Origin: Euperipatoides rowelli
Taxonomy: Eukaryota; Onychophora; Udeonychophora; Euonychophora; Peripatopsidae
Direction: 5' to 3' (one strand)
Assembly (NCBI GenBank): GCA_003024985.2
Contig: PXIH01S0061302.1
Length of the DNA: 10,435 bases
The notes under the pieces: generated by a model
What the model was told of the DNA's origin: nothing
Databases searched by the model: none
The model's input: the letters and a program-made list of their open reading frames with translations, nothing else
Translations under genes and position numbers: made by a program
Part shown: positions 1 to 7,670 of the stretch, piece after piece
Layout of the letters: each line of letters starts with the position of its first letter
Numbering within the stretch: position 1 is the first letter of the stretch

Positions 1-99
1 TAATTTTAATTTTTTTAAATTAAATTTCCTGAAGGAAACTGCGTTTTATTTACATATTTGCTTTGCAATATTTTTATTACAATCGTTTCATTTTTACAA

Positions 100-256
100 G
101 GTCCGGGATAAATCCATTTTTGTTCCGATTTTGATAGCGAAAGAAAATTTCCATTTTCCAGCCATTTCCCAGAATCGAACCTATGATCTATTTAATGTGC
201 TAATCTATTTAATGTGCTAGCTCCGGCAGCCAACAGCCTAGGCCACAACATCTCAT
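100..256 (-). mobile_element. tRNA-derived SINE-like element with boxes A and B
   Basis: Read on the - strand, this stretch carries a box A-like sequence (TGGCCTAGGCTGTTGG, 245 to 230, close to TRGCNNAGYNGG with a small insertion) and a near-perfect box B (GGTTCGATTCT, 181 to 171). These are the two internal RNA polymerase III promoter blocks of a tRNA gene. The spacing, about 60 nt, is too long for a tRNA. It includes an exact 17-bp tandem duplication (186-202 and 203-219) that would bring the spacing near normal if removed. No good acceptor stem or anticodon loop can be drawn, so this is more likely the head of a tRNA-derived SINE than a functional tRNA. The body appears to run on through a GC-bearing stretch near 100-115; the 3' limit is a guess because no clear tail or target-site duplication was seen. 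Confidence 0.5.
186..219. repeat. 17-bp perfect tandem duplication
   Basis: The 17-mer ATCTATTTAATGTGCTA occurs twice head to tail with no mismatch (186-202, 203-219). It lies between the box A and box B blocks of the tRNA-like element. Perfect identity suggests a recent slippage or duplication event, or a family-specific insertion in the SINE head. Confidence 0.9.
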
Positions 257-359
257 TTTTGTAGTCTATAACTATAGGATACAGTAGCTATACGTTTAAA
301 ATTACAATATATTCGAAATTGTTTTCAATAGTAATTTATCAATAACAAAAAAAACTAGG

Positions 360-904
360 AGCCGCACAAAAATTCTACTAAGATTTAGATCTATTCTCAA
401 ACATAAACATTTAAAATATCTAGGCTATACTTCACACTCATTCATAGCTGTCTATCTTATGGTAGTATTGTCTGGGGTGATTGTTCAATAAAAATGGAAA
501 CAAAATTAGCCTACAAAATGTTCAAAATCTAGCTGCTAGATTCATAGTTTTTGGGAGGGGCCAAAGTAGCGCCTCCTTAGCTAAAAAGAAGCTTGGTCTT
601 CTTTCAATTAAAAAATCACATGAGACTATAAGCATCATTTATTCAGAAATTATTTTTAAATAAAAAACCAAAATACCTAGCTAATCTTCTGAAACCTATA
701 TCTGATATTCACCAACAAGAGACTAGGTTAAATAAAGACAAAGGTTTATTCATTCCACGAGCAAATTCAAAAATGTGTAGCCTTGGGTTTAACATTACAG
801 CACCCAAACTATGGAACAAAATACCTTCTAATATAAGAACAATTTCAAACGCCATGTCATTTAAATCAAGGCTCAAACTTTTCCTAAGAAAAAATGATAT
901 ATAG
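360..904 (+). pseudogene. RT C-terminal fragment of CR1-like LINE, frameshifted
   Basis: Four frame segments read as one protein. Frame 3 (360-422) gives KILLRFRSILKHKHLKYL. Frame 2 (425-494) gives LYFTLIHSCLSYGSIVWG, the post-RT 'Y..L..S.L.YG..VWG' motif of CR1-like polymerases. Frame 1 (about 508-660) gives LQNVQNLAARFI and the following KKLGLLSIKK. Frame 2 again (668-904) ends with the signature APKLWNKIPSNIR, then FKSRLKLFL and a TAG stop. The breaks near 423, 480-500 and in the A-rich run near 661 are single-base shifts. The catalytic RT motifs lie upstream and are absent, so the product could not function. In this family the segment is the 'thumb' and C-terminal tail of ORF2. Confidence 0.75.
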
Positions 905-1120
905 TATATAATGAAAATACTTCATTTGGTCGATTCTGACATCTTTATTTATACACAGATTTTAGCAAACATTGTATATATAATTATATTTATTTTTAAA
1001 ATATGTATACTATATTTTTATGTATTTATGTAACATGACAAGGGACCGGGAGTACCACGTTTTGTGATGGTCTTGCTTATTTTGGAAATAAATAAATAAA
1101 TAAATAAGTAAATAAATAAC
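905..1120 (+). repeat. LINE 3' UTR with TAAA-repeat tail
   Basis: About 180 bp of AT-rich 3' UTR follows the TAG stop. It ends in a more GC-rich block with GGGACCGGGAGTACCACG (near 1044-1061) and a run of TAAA/AAAT units from 1086 to 1119. Ending in a short tandem repeat rather than a long poly(A) is common for CR1-like and related LINEs. The GC block is likely the part recognised by the element's own RT, though that is inference. Confidence 0.6.
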
Positions 1121-1370
1121 TTTTCACTTCTATTTTTTTTTTTTAATGCAATTATTATTTTTTAAAAAAAATTATTTTATCGATTTTTAAGAACTGTAAG
1201 CTAATCGTTAATATTCTGATGAAATTATTTTATATACCATTTCTCTGTCAACATTTATGTTTGCAGGTGTCACTAATACAATTGCATTTTTATATTATTA
1301 AAAAAAAAAAGTCGAAAATGATAGTGAAAACATTTAATTGAGTATTATATTTTTCACTGAAGCTGATCAT
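1121..1370. other. AT-rich spacer, nothing recognised
   Basis: The stretch consists of T and A homopolymer runs and AT-rich sequence. No coding pattern, RNA gene or repeat family was recognised in it. Confidence 0.6.
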
Positions 1371-1700
1371 TTTTGCAAGTCTTATCAAAGATTAGGACAG
1401 TTCAGTGGACGAATCCATCGTGTCCTACGGCATATCGCCCGCGTGTTGGCGGCTAGCCAATTATTTGGCACATACAGTATAACGAAGAGTTAGTAAAGCT
1501 CCTGTCACGCGTCACTGCCTCCTCCCCCATATTCCGAACATGGAACCCCTTGGAGACTCTTGTAAACAATCCGGGAGACCTCAATGAATTTTTACTTGCA
1601 AATACCGTTGAACAGTGGTTAAGAATAATATCAGTTAATCAGAGCCATGAAGCTTGAGGCTATCTAATGTTTTCTCACAATATCAATTTCCCAGGTAAAA
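1371..1700. other. Unidentified GC-richer island
   Basis: This stretch stands out from its surroundings by clearly higher G+C and many CpG dinucleotides, for example ACGGCATATCGCCCGCGTG near 1427-1445 and CACGCGTCAC near 1506-1515. Short hairpins are visible: TTGGC and GCCAA around GGCTA near 1447-1461, and CGCC with GGCG flanking CGCGTGTT near 1436-1451. Stops interrupt both strands, so no long frame exists. It may be an old repeat copy, a fragment of an unrecognised transposon or a non-coding RNA. I could not assign it to a known family. Confidence 0.35.
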
Positions 1701-2319
1701 AAAAATTGTAGAAATATACGTACTGTATATTCATATGCACATCTTTTTTTTTTAAAAAAAATATTAATCTAAATTTATTTAGAATCCAATGGTAATATTT
1801 AAATCAAACTATCGGAAAACTTAATAATCAAAAGAGCTATATAATTTTAATAAGCATTTAGGAATGAAAAGAAAAACTTTATCTCTTTACCAGATAATGA
1901 TGATCACTAGATATAAACGAAATACACTACGTGAGAGGTTAAAGGTCATTACCTGTTCGGCGATAAGAAAAAGGTTTTTATTTTCATTGAGATTATTTAT
2001 CAGATATTTTGATTTAGAAAACACTTAGATTAACATAAATCAGCAAGAATACTTATTGAAACCGTGTATTATAAATTTCACCACGTTATGTTATAAAATA
2101 AAGATTTGCAAACTTTTATACCCCTGATAATATTTCTAAAATATTTATTTCTTAATAAGAATAGAAAACCAAGATTATTATTAACTTACTACTTTGATTG
2201 GTTAAGGTGTGAAAGGCCTTGAATTTGAAAAGTACTATTAGGAAAAAATAATTTATATTTTTGTTTTTAAAGTCAATTTCCTTTTGAATATTTTTTTTTT
2301 TTTTTTTTTTTCTCACCTC
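1701..2319. other. AT-rich non-coding stretch
   Basis: The sequence is AT-rich with homopolymers, including T10A8 near 1743-1761 and a run of more than 20 T near 2290-2311. No coding, RNA or transposon signature was seen on either strand. Confidence 0.6.
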
Positions 2320-2670
2320 CAAAAAAAGTCTACAGGCTCAGTTTATGGGGTTACAAACAACTTATCAAAAAAAAAAAACTTTATTAAATACTTTGAATAA
2401 TTTTATGTGAGCCTACCAATCACAAGCCCAATCACTTTAAAAGGTTCTACAAACTCAACTTTTGTTTTCTTTTTACAAATAATTTGTAAAAGCGAGTAAG
2501 CTCGACAGACTTAATTTATGTGGTTCCTAACAGCTTGTAAAATAAAAATGTTCCCACTCAAATTTTACTAAAATTTTTGAGCAATAATATAGGATTTACT
2601 ACCCATGGCCTGGCCTAAATCCTTATCCCATCAAAACTTTCATATCTCAATATTTTGTAAATAATTTATA
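2320..2670. repeat. Diverged direct duplication, unit about 175 bp
   Basis: Two blocks about 174 bp apart align by eye. CTACAGGCTCAGTTTATGGG (from about 2329) matches CGACAGACTTAATTTATGTG (from about 2503). The similarity continues through GGTTACAAACAACTT against GGTTCCTAACAGCTT. Near the ends, TTTTACAAATAATTTGTAAA (about 2470) matches TTTTGTAAATAATTTATAAA (about 2650). Identity is roughly 70-75% over the better parts, with gaps in between. This looks like an old tandem duplication or a two-unit remnant of a satellite. No third unit was convincing on either side. Confidence 0.5.
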
Positions 2671-2802
2671 AAAACAAATTTTCAAATTGAAATTTTTATT
2701 CTGGTATTAATAAAAATAATTATCCTGAAAATCGACATACAGAAGAACACTAATCATTTTATTAGCAGTATATAGATAAATAATATGTTAGGAGAAAGAA
2801 AC

Positions 2803-2819
2803 ATATATATATATATATA
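2803..2819. repeat. (AT)n microsatellite
   Basis: An uninterrupted AT dinucleotide run of about eight units, just beside the palindrome that follows. Confidence 0.85.
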
Positions 2820-2830
2820 AGAATAGGATA

Positions 2831-2869
2831 CTCTATACAATATTAACAATATTGTTAAATTCAATAGAG
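2831..2869. repeat. Palindrome and flanking inverted repeat
   Basis: TTAACAATATTGTTAA at 2843-2858 is a perfect 16-bp palindrome. It is enclosed by CTCTAT (2831-2836) and ATAGAG (2864-2869), which are also reverse complements. In the same place ACAATATT (2837-2844) pairs with AATATTGT (2848-2855). It may be a small foldback element, or simply a structure at the boundary of the LINE that starts just after it. Confidence 0.6.
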
Positions 2870-2889
2870 AATGCTACTTATACAGGCAC

Positions 2890-3175
2890 TAACTAGAGTA
2901 TTGTAAGAAGGGGGGAGGGGAGGGAGTGAGACATGAGAAATTTAACAACTCTGATTCCTCAAATTGTCAACTCCCATATTGAAACGATTACGATTACACT
3001 ATTGCTGCTCCTTATATCCAAGTCATTTTCATGATGTTAGACTAAGACCAAGACTAAACTTAGCTTCTCCTTCACTCTGAAGTCATCAATCACATTATGA
3101 TAGCCACTCTTTTCAATTCCTCATCCATCCCCCACAAATATATCCACCACCACCCTTAACCTCTAACATTCTAAG
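2890..3175 (-). repeat. Presumed 3' UTR of the large LINE
   Basis: After the probable ORF2 stop near 3175, the - strand continues purine-rich and non-coding for almost 300 bp, to about 2890. A short tandem repeat (GTAATC twice, followed by GT) lies near 2980-2997 and might be a 3'-terminal repeat of the kind seen in CR1/L2 elements. The GGGGGGAGGGGAGGGAG tract at about 2910-2926 is on the + strand, opposite in composition to the rest. The true 3' end could be at either point. Confidence 0.4.
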
Positions 3176-3179
3176 TAAC

Positions 3180-4024
3180 ATCTTCACCCACCCAATCCAT
3201 TCTCCCTCTCCCTCGAACCCCAAACATTTTGCCATCCTTTCTAATTCCTCTCCCAACTCTACCCTCACCCTCGATTATCCTCTTTCTCGCACTTCTAAGC
3301 TCCTCACATTCCAACAATATGTCTTATATCCTCTTCACCTTTCTCACATAAACTGCATAATGAACCCATTTCACCCCCAAATTTCCTTTTCCTAACCCTA
3401 GTGCCCAAACTTCCCACCCTTGCCTGAAACAATAGTATACTTCCCCTATCATTACCATACAATTTATCTTCCTCTTTAATGCTTTCTTTATATTTATATA
3501 CTTCTAATGTATCCTTCCTTTGCACTCCCTCTCTCGATCCCTCTCTTCTAACCATTTCCCTTACATGTTTCCCCCATTTTTTTGAAATTCATTCCTTCTG
3601 TTACTTTTTTCATATCTCCCTCCCATAATCCTAAATAATATCCTATCCTGTTCTCATCAACAATTCGTGCCCTCTTTACAATCCTCTTCCACCTTCCTGA
3701 CTTTGTTGCTCTCATAAATCCATCCCTAAAAACCCACTTACACACTCTCTCTTCACTCATCAATTCAGTCTACCATATCTCTTCAACTTAACACTTATTT
3801 CCCTATCCTCAAAAGTGCTCCAACCCATATCTCATTGGATGGCTTCCACTGCTGTGTATATATTTCCTCCCAATGTGTATTTTCTCTATTTCATTTCTTA
3901 CCCTACTTGACATTACTATTTAATCATTTTCATGCATAAGTCCAGGCACAGCTATACTTTTCACAGAATTCTAGATACTTCATACCTACTATAACTCATA
4001 CAAGCTACTCTTTTAATAATATTC
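3180..4024 (-). pseudogene. LINE ORF2 C-terminal region with CCHC finger
   Basis: Downstream of the RT there are fragments AVPGLMHEND (about 3950-3920) and, in another frame, GWSTFEDREISVKLK (about 3820-3780). The 'VPGL...ND' and 'GWSTFEAREA'-like words recur, as far as I recall, in a group of CR1-related LINEs of invertebrates. Next come MSEERVCKWVFRDGFMRAT and RWKRIVKRARIV (about 3763-3670). The zinc-binding tail is CSLCEKGEEDIRHI followed, after a one-base deletion, by LLEC (about 3355-3310), giving C-x2-C-x8-H and a final Cys. A basic tail with an RGRGRMDW word leads to a stop near 3175. Such fingers bind nucleic acid in related elements. Confidence 0.75.
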
Positions 4025-5040
4025 TTATTTCTTTTTAATTTTCTCTAATACCTTTTCTTCCCAACCTCTTAAATAATATTTCCCTATACTTATTTGTATT
4101 CCTAAGTATTCATAATAATCCACCTCTTCTATAATCTCATCTCCCAATTTCAATAATTTGTTCTCTCTCCCATTTGTCCATAATATCTTAGATTTTTCTA
4201 TATTAAAATTCATCTTAAGTTTATTCCCTATATCCTTATAAACTCCCAGTAATACCTGAATATCTTTTCTATTTTCAGTAAAAAACACATGTCATCTGCA
4301 AGCAGCAACCCTGGTAACGTTCTACCTATTCCCCATTAATATATTCCTCTCCCCATGTCTAACAATCCTCTATCCAATTCATCTTTGTATAAAAGAAATA
4401 TCATAGCCGACAATGGACATCCCTGTCTTAACCCTCTCCTACTTTCTATCCCTTTAGAATTTATTCCCTCCCATTGATAAATATTTATATTATCTTTGTG
4501 TGTACTTTTAATGAACCTTACCCTATCTTCTCTCATACCCTTCTTTTACAATATTTCACACAATATTTCCCTCTCTACCATGTCATATGCTTTACTTAAA
4601 TCCAAAAACCCCATTATCATTCCAGTATTCTATCTCATACTTCTCTCAATAATTAGTTGTGGCACTATAAACAAACAGTTCCCCATGTTTCTATCTCTTC
4701 TAAACCCATGATGTAACTCTCCATCCTTTCTACAATCCATTCCTTCAATATATACATACAGTACATATTTTATATAACACATTTGTCACCACTATCAGTC
4801 TATAATTCTCTAATTCATTTTATCTCTACACTTTCCTTTATAAATCAATCTGATCCTTGTCTTCCTCTATTAATTTGGTATTCCAATTCCATTGATAATT
4901 TCCTCCATACATTTTTTAGAAAATCTTCTACCCTGTAAATCCAACACTTTAACCATTTCTGTCACAATACCATCCAATCCCCTAGCTTTTCCAATCATCA
5001 TATCATCTATTACTTTATTAAATAGTTCCTCATCTATTTT
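4025..5040 (-). pseudogene. LINE ORF2 reverse transcriptase domain remnant
   Basis: RT motifs appear in the expected order. GKARGLDGIVTEMVK (about 5000-4955) is the 'GKA.G.D.I..E' entry motif. ELENYRLIVVTNVLYKI (about 4815-4765) is the 'NYRPI' block. GFRRDRNMGNC lies near 4715-4680. LDLSKAYDMVERE is motif A (Asp at 4602-4600 and 4584-4582). RRGLRQGCPLSAMIFLL is motif B (QGCPLS at 4425-4408). LLLADDM is motif C (Asp-Asp at 4296-4291). NIEKSKILWTN is motif D-like, and YYEYLGIQIS (near 4115-4085) is motif E. A single-base shift directly after the Asp-Asp moves the frame into FFTENRKDIQVLL. Motif C reads LADD instead of the common F/YADD. The domain would copy the element RNA at the nicked target, but frameshifts and stops make this copy inactive. 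Confidence 0.9.
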
Positions 5041-5597
5041 TATATTTTCTTTCTCTTTATTTTTTTTTATAATTTATTATTCAACTTATTTAATCCTTCC
5101 CCACTATTCTTGTAATCTCTTCTATTATTTTCATCCTCATTTATTCCATTTATTTATATTCATCTAGTATTTTCTTTAGCTTTAATTCCTTATTATACTC
5201 ACACTCTACATCTATTAATCCCTGTACTTCCCTTTTCACTATTCCTTTTCTGTTTTACTTATCTCCAAAATTTCCTACAACCATCCCATCCCTCCCCTCT
5301 TATTTCCTTCATCATCTCTCTATCCATCTAAATTCTATGTTCACTTATTTTAATTCTAGCTTTTCTTTTATTTATCATATATTTCACCCACATCTCTCTA
5401 ATTATTTTGTTATTATGCTAATTTTTTAAACATTTCTTGTATTCTCTATTTGCTTTATTCCTATCCTTAATTATCTACTTTAACTCCCTATTCCAACCCT
5501 TTCTATGTTTGCCATTTCTCTTTGATCTCTTTCCCAGTTTTAATTCAGCACATTCATTCATTATCTCTATCATTTTCTCATTTTCAATCTCATTTCC
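5041..5597 (-). pseudogene. LINE ORF2 linker between endonuclease and RT
   Basis: Broken frames continue from the endonuclease into the connecting region. KGWNRELK with a following basic helix-like stretch (DRNKANREYKKCLKN, near 5490-5410) matches the 'WW..EL....K.R..A...Y' pattern usual in this position. GCRKFWR near 5280-5260 resembles the 'FW' segment that precedes the RT. No catalytic residues are expected here. Stops and shifts are frequent. The extreme shortage of C on the sense strand is strongest here: 5041-5100 has no G on the + strand. Confidence 0.6.
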
Positions 5598-6520
5598 CTA
5601 TTTTAGTCTGTCATTTAACTCTTTACCAAAACTTTCTAATTTTTCCTTTCTTTTAATTTCCCACCTTCCTTCAATTATCTCTCTATTTCCCCTATCTTTA
5701 ACTACTTGAACCCCTCCTAACATAATGGATATTAAATTATGATCGGATTCACGGACTTTCTCTTTCTCATCCCAGACTTTTATTTCCCTGATTTTATTAT
5801 CCCATTCTCTTCCCACTATTATATATAATCTATGACAGATTTCTGTACCCCTCTACACATAGTCACTCCTTCACATACATACATTAGATTTCCTATTTTC
5901 ATATGTGTTTTCACACAATAGTCCTTTAATATTAACCCATTTCTGGTTTTCATTCTCTTCTATATGCCGATTAAAGTCTCCCATTATCAAACTCTGCATT
6001 CCCTCTCTCCTAAATACTTCTATATCTCTTTCCGTATATGTTTTTATTCCATTCTAAATCTAAGTCATTATTTGATGTGATATATATACCATTCCTAGTA
6101 TTATTTTATTTTCTCCTTTCCCTACCCCTTTATCCACATATGTTTCTTACAACCCCCTCCCTCCATTATCATATCAAGTCTTTTTTCTCCTCATAAACCT
6201 ATTTCCCCACCCATCTTTTCTCCCCCAACCATTCACCCCCCAAATGAGGAATTTCTAGATCTCTTAAATGTGTTTCTACCACTCCTAGTTAATGTATTTT
6301 TTCTTTTCGCACATTTCACCAAGATTTCCCATTTCTCCCTTCTCCTACCCCCTTGCATATTTATAAATCCTATTTTAAATGTATTATTTTTCTTCTTTCT
6401 GTTTTTTTTTCTTTTATATGGTTTAAACACATTCTCATCCTCTTTATTTTCACTATTTTCCTATTTTACCTTAATATTCCCTTTCCTTCTCTTTCCCTAT
6501 TTCATTCACTCTCTTGTCAT
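5598..6520 (-). pseudogene. LINE ORF2 N-terminal part: APE-type endonuclease remnant
   Basis: After the ATG at 6520 comes a lysine-rich leader (FKPYKRKKNRKKKNN). The endonuclease/exonuclease/phosphatase fold follows, with all main motifs visible: FKIGFINMQGG (Asn of motif I at 6361-6359); ETHLRDLEIPHLGGEW (Glu at 6276-6274), after a frameshift; KIILGMVYI (near 6100); SLIMGDFNRHIEE (Asp at 5978-5976); and ESDHNLISI (Asp-His at 5744-5739). In an active element this domain nicks the target DNA to prime reverse transcription. Frame changes lie near 6300, 6180-6110, 6060 and 6000, with stops between. Motif order and spacing match AP-like endonucleases of CR1/Jockey-type LINEs. The copy cannot make a working enzyme. 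Confidence 0.85.
6517..6520 (-). promoter_or_regulatory. ORF1/ORF2 ATGA stop-start overlap
   Basis: On the - strand ORF1 terminates at TGA (6519-6517), and an ATG (6520-6518) overlaps it as ATGA. The frame opened by this ATG is the frame in which the endonuclease is read at 6430-6233. Three stops now interrupt the leader in between. The arrangement looks like the termination-reinitiation junctions known from other LINEs, such as the overlapping stop-start of the R1-type element SART1. That it worked this way here is inference. Confidence 0.5.
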
Positions 6521-7515
6521 GCTACCCCTTCCTTCATCTTTCTTAATCTACTAATGCACTTTAAACAATCTCCCAAAATGTGTTTCCCCTCCCTATTTAA
6601 ATGTAATCCACCTACTTTATAAAAATCCCTATTATTAAATTTGTATCCTAAATTATTAAAAACCACTCCCTCTTCCCCACAAATCTTACTCAATCCTTTC
6701 TATTTTATTGTTCCATTCCTCCCTTTTATCAAATCTTGGTAAAATTCCCACCATTTCATTTTCACTTGCATGTTGTTGTTTTTTGCTGTCTCTATTAAAT
6801 CCTTCATTCTCCTCACTATTTCCTCTTCATTTGCAACCCCTAAATCATTTGTCCCTACTAAAATTATTAATTTTTCCCTTCTCACACTTTTTTCTATGAC
6901 TCTTTTTATATCTCTTATCCTTACCCCCCACTCCTAACAAAATCCTATACAGAACCTCTCTGATCTCCCTATTCCAGATGTTACCTGCTTCCCTTATACA
7001 CGAATCCCCTATAAGTAAATCCACTTTATCTTTTCTCTTACCTCATATCACCTAAATCTTTCACTATCACTATATTTTCCTCTCTTTTTTCTTCATTACT
7101 AATCTTTATAATTGTAGTATTTTCCTCTAACTCTATATCTATATTAGTGTCCCTTGTACTATCTATTAATTTAAATTCCGATTCATCTGAATCATTAACC
7201 TCTGAATCGTATTCAATACATTCTACTCCCTTATTTCTCCCTTCATTCCTCTCTGAATTATCCTCATCTAGTTAACATACTTTCTTTAACTTCTTCCCCA
7301 TTTCCTACGATTTACCAATTAAACTCTTCATATTGGTTTTCATCTGTCCTATCCTCTCTTCTAACAATATTACTTTACATTCAACCCTATCATTAACTTC
7401 CTTTTTATCCTCTTCATCTCCTTTAGCCTTATTTGTATCCCCTATATTCAAATTAATCTTATTTATGACCCCCTATAATTATTTTTTTTTTATCATTATT
7501 AACACTTTCACCAAC
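6517..7515 (-). pseudogene. LINE ORF1 remnant: possible coiled coil plus SGNH hydrolase domain
   Basis: The N-terminal part (about 7439-7045) reads in one frame with three stops. It contains CKVILLEERIGQMKTNMKSL, a probable coiled coil, then a linker rich in Asp, Glu and Ser (EYDSEVNDSDESEF, IDIELEENTT). The SGNH fold follows. Block I is LLIGDSCIREAG (nucleophile Ser at 7003-7001). After a one-base shift comes block III, LIILVGTNDLG (near 6861-6841). After one TAG stop comes block V, FYKVGGLHLNREGKHILGDC, with the catalytic His at 6603-6601. The frame ends at TGA 6519-6517. In the family this domain resembles GDSL esterases and sits in ORF1, a nucleic-acid-binding partner of ORF2. The usual Asp three residues before the His (DGxH) is Gly here, from decay or as a family variant. 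Confidence 0.8.
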
Positions 7516-7535
7516 ATAGAATAGGCAGTGCCACC

Positions 7536-7670
7536 ACAAGTTAGTAAAGGAAAACAAGAAACAGCTTCTGGATGGTTGAGCCCCTGCATCCAGGGCTTTA
7601 TTAAGGCCTGGGGTTTAGGTGGCTGCAGCCAGGGGCCTCTGACTTGCTGCAGGGCCTCTTGAGATTAATT
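7536..7670 (+). mobile_element. GC-rich patch resembling a hAT transposon end
   Basis: CAGGGCTTTATTAAGGCCTG (7591-7610) and the following GGGG, with CCAGGGGCCTC and AGGGCCTC further on, resemble from memory the ends of ZMYM1-like hAT transposons, which often begin CAGGGCCGGATTAAGGCC. CTGGATG (7568-7574) and CATCCAG (7587-7593) form a perfect 7-bp inverted repeat with a 12-nt loop. GGCTGCAGCC (7621-7630) is a 10-bp palindrome. No matching opposite end or 8-bp target-site duplication was found in the window. It could equally be another old repeat beside the LINE. Confidence 0.3.

Larger units (their letters stand above)
345..1120 (+). mobile_element. 5'-truncated CR1-like LINE, 3' end only
   Basis: This is the 3' end of a non-LTR retrotransposon: a decayed RT C-terminal coding part (about 360-904), a 3' UTR (905-1085) and a short tandem tail of TAAA units (1086-1119). 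Severe 5' truncation is normal for LINE insertions, which are made by target-primed reverse transcription starting from the 3' end. The left border is not sharp; homology becomes visible around 360. The protein pattern matches the CR1/Jockey-like group rather than L1 or R2. The element differs from the larger LINE at 2890-7515 in protein sequence, 3' end and strand, so the two are separate insertions of different families. Confidence 0.75.
2890..7515 (-). mobile_element. Near full-length degenerate CR1/L2-like LINE
   Basis: On the - strand the order is ORF1 (possible coiled coil, acidic linker, SGNH hydrolase), then ORF2 (basic leader, APE-type endonuclease, linker, reverse transcriptase, C-terminal domain with CCHC finger), then 3' UTR. 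An SGNH/GDSL-like esterase in ORF1 together with an APE endonuclease in ORF2 is characteristic of the CR1/L2 group of LINEs; the exact clade is not settled here. The copy is dead: the frame shifts many times by single bases and there are many stops. It seems cut near 7515, inside or near the start of ORF1, so the 5' UTR and probably the first part of ORF1 are missing. The 3' border near 2890 is estimated from the end of the pyrimidine-rich compositional domain. No target-site duplication was identified. Confidence 0.85.

Noticed and set aside
171-256. A functional tRNA gene on the - strand
   Set aside because: Boxes A and B are present, but no acceptor stem or anticodon arm folds, and the spacing is too long.
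1426-1451. Relationship of the GC island to the 60-nt foldback at 9981 through the shared word GTGTTGGCG
   Set aside because: Nine identical bases with no further alignment is compatible with chance.
4496-6622. Several + strand open frames rich in Phe, Leu, Ser and Ile that look like membrane proteins
   Set aside because: They are antisense to the LINE ORF2. The pyrimidine-rich strand encodes hydrophobic residues by composition alone, while the - strand shows real motifs.
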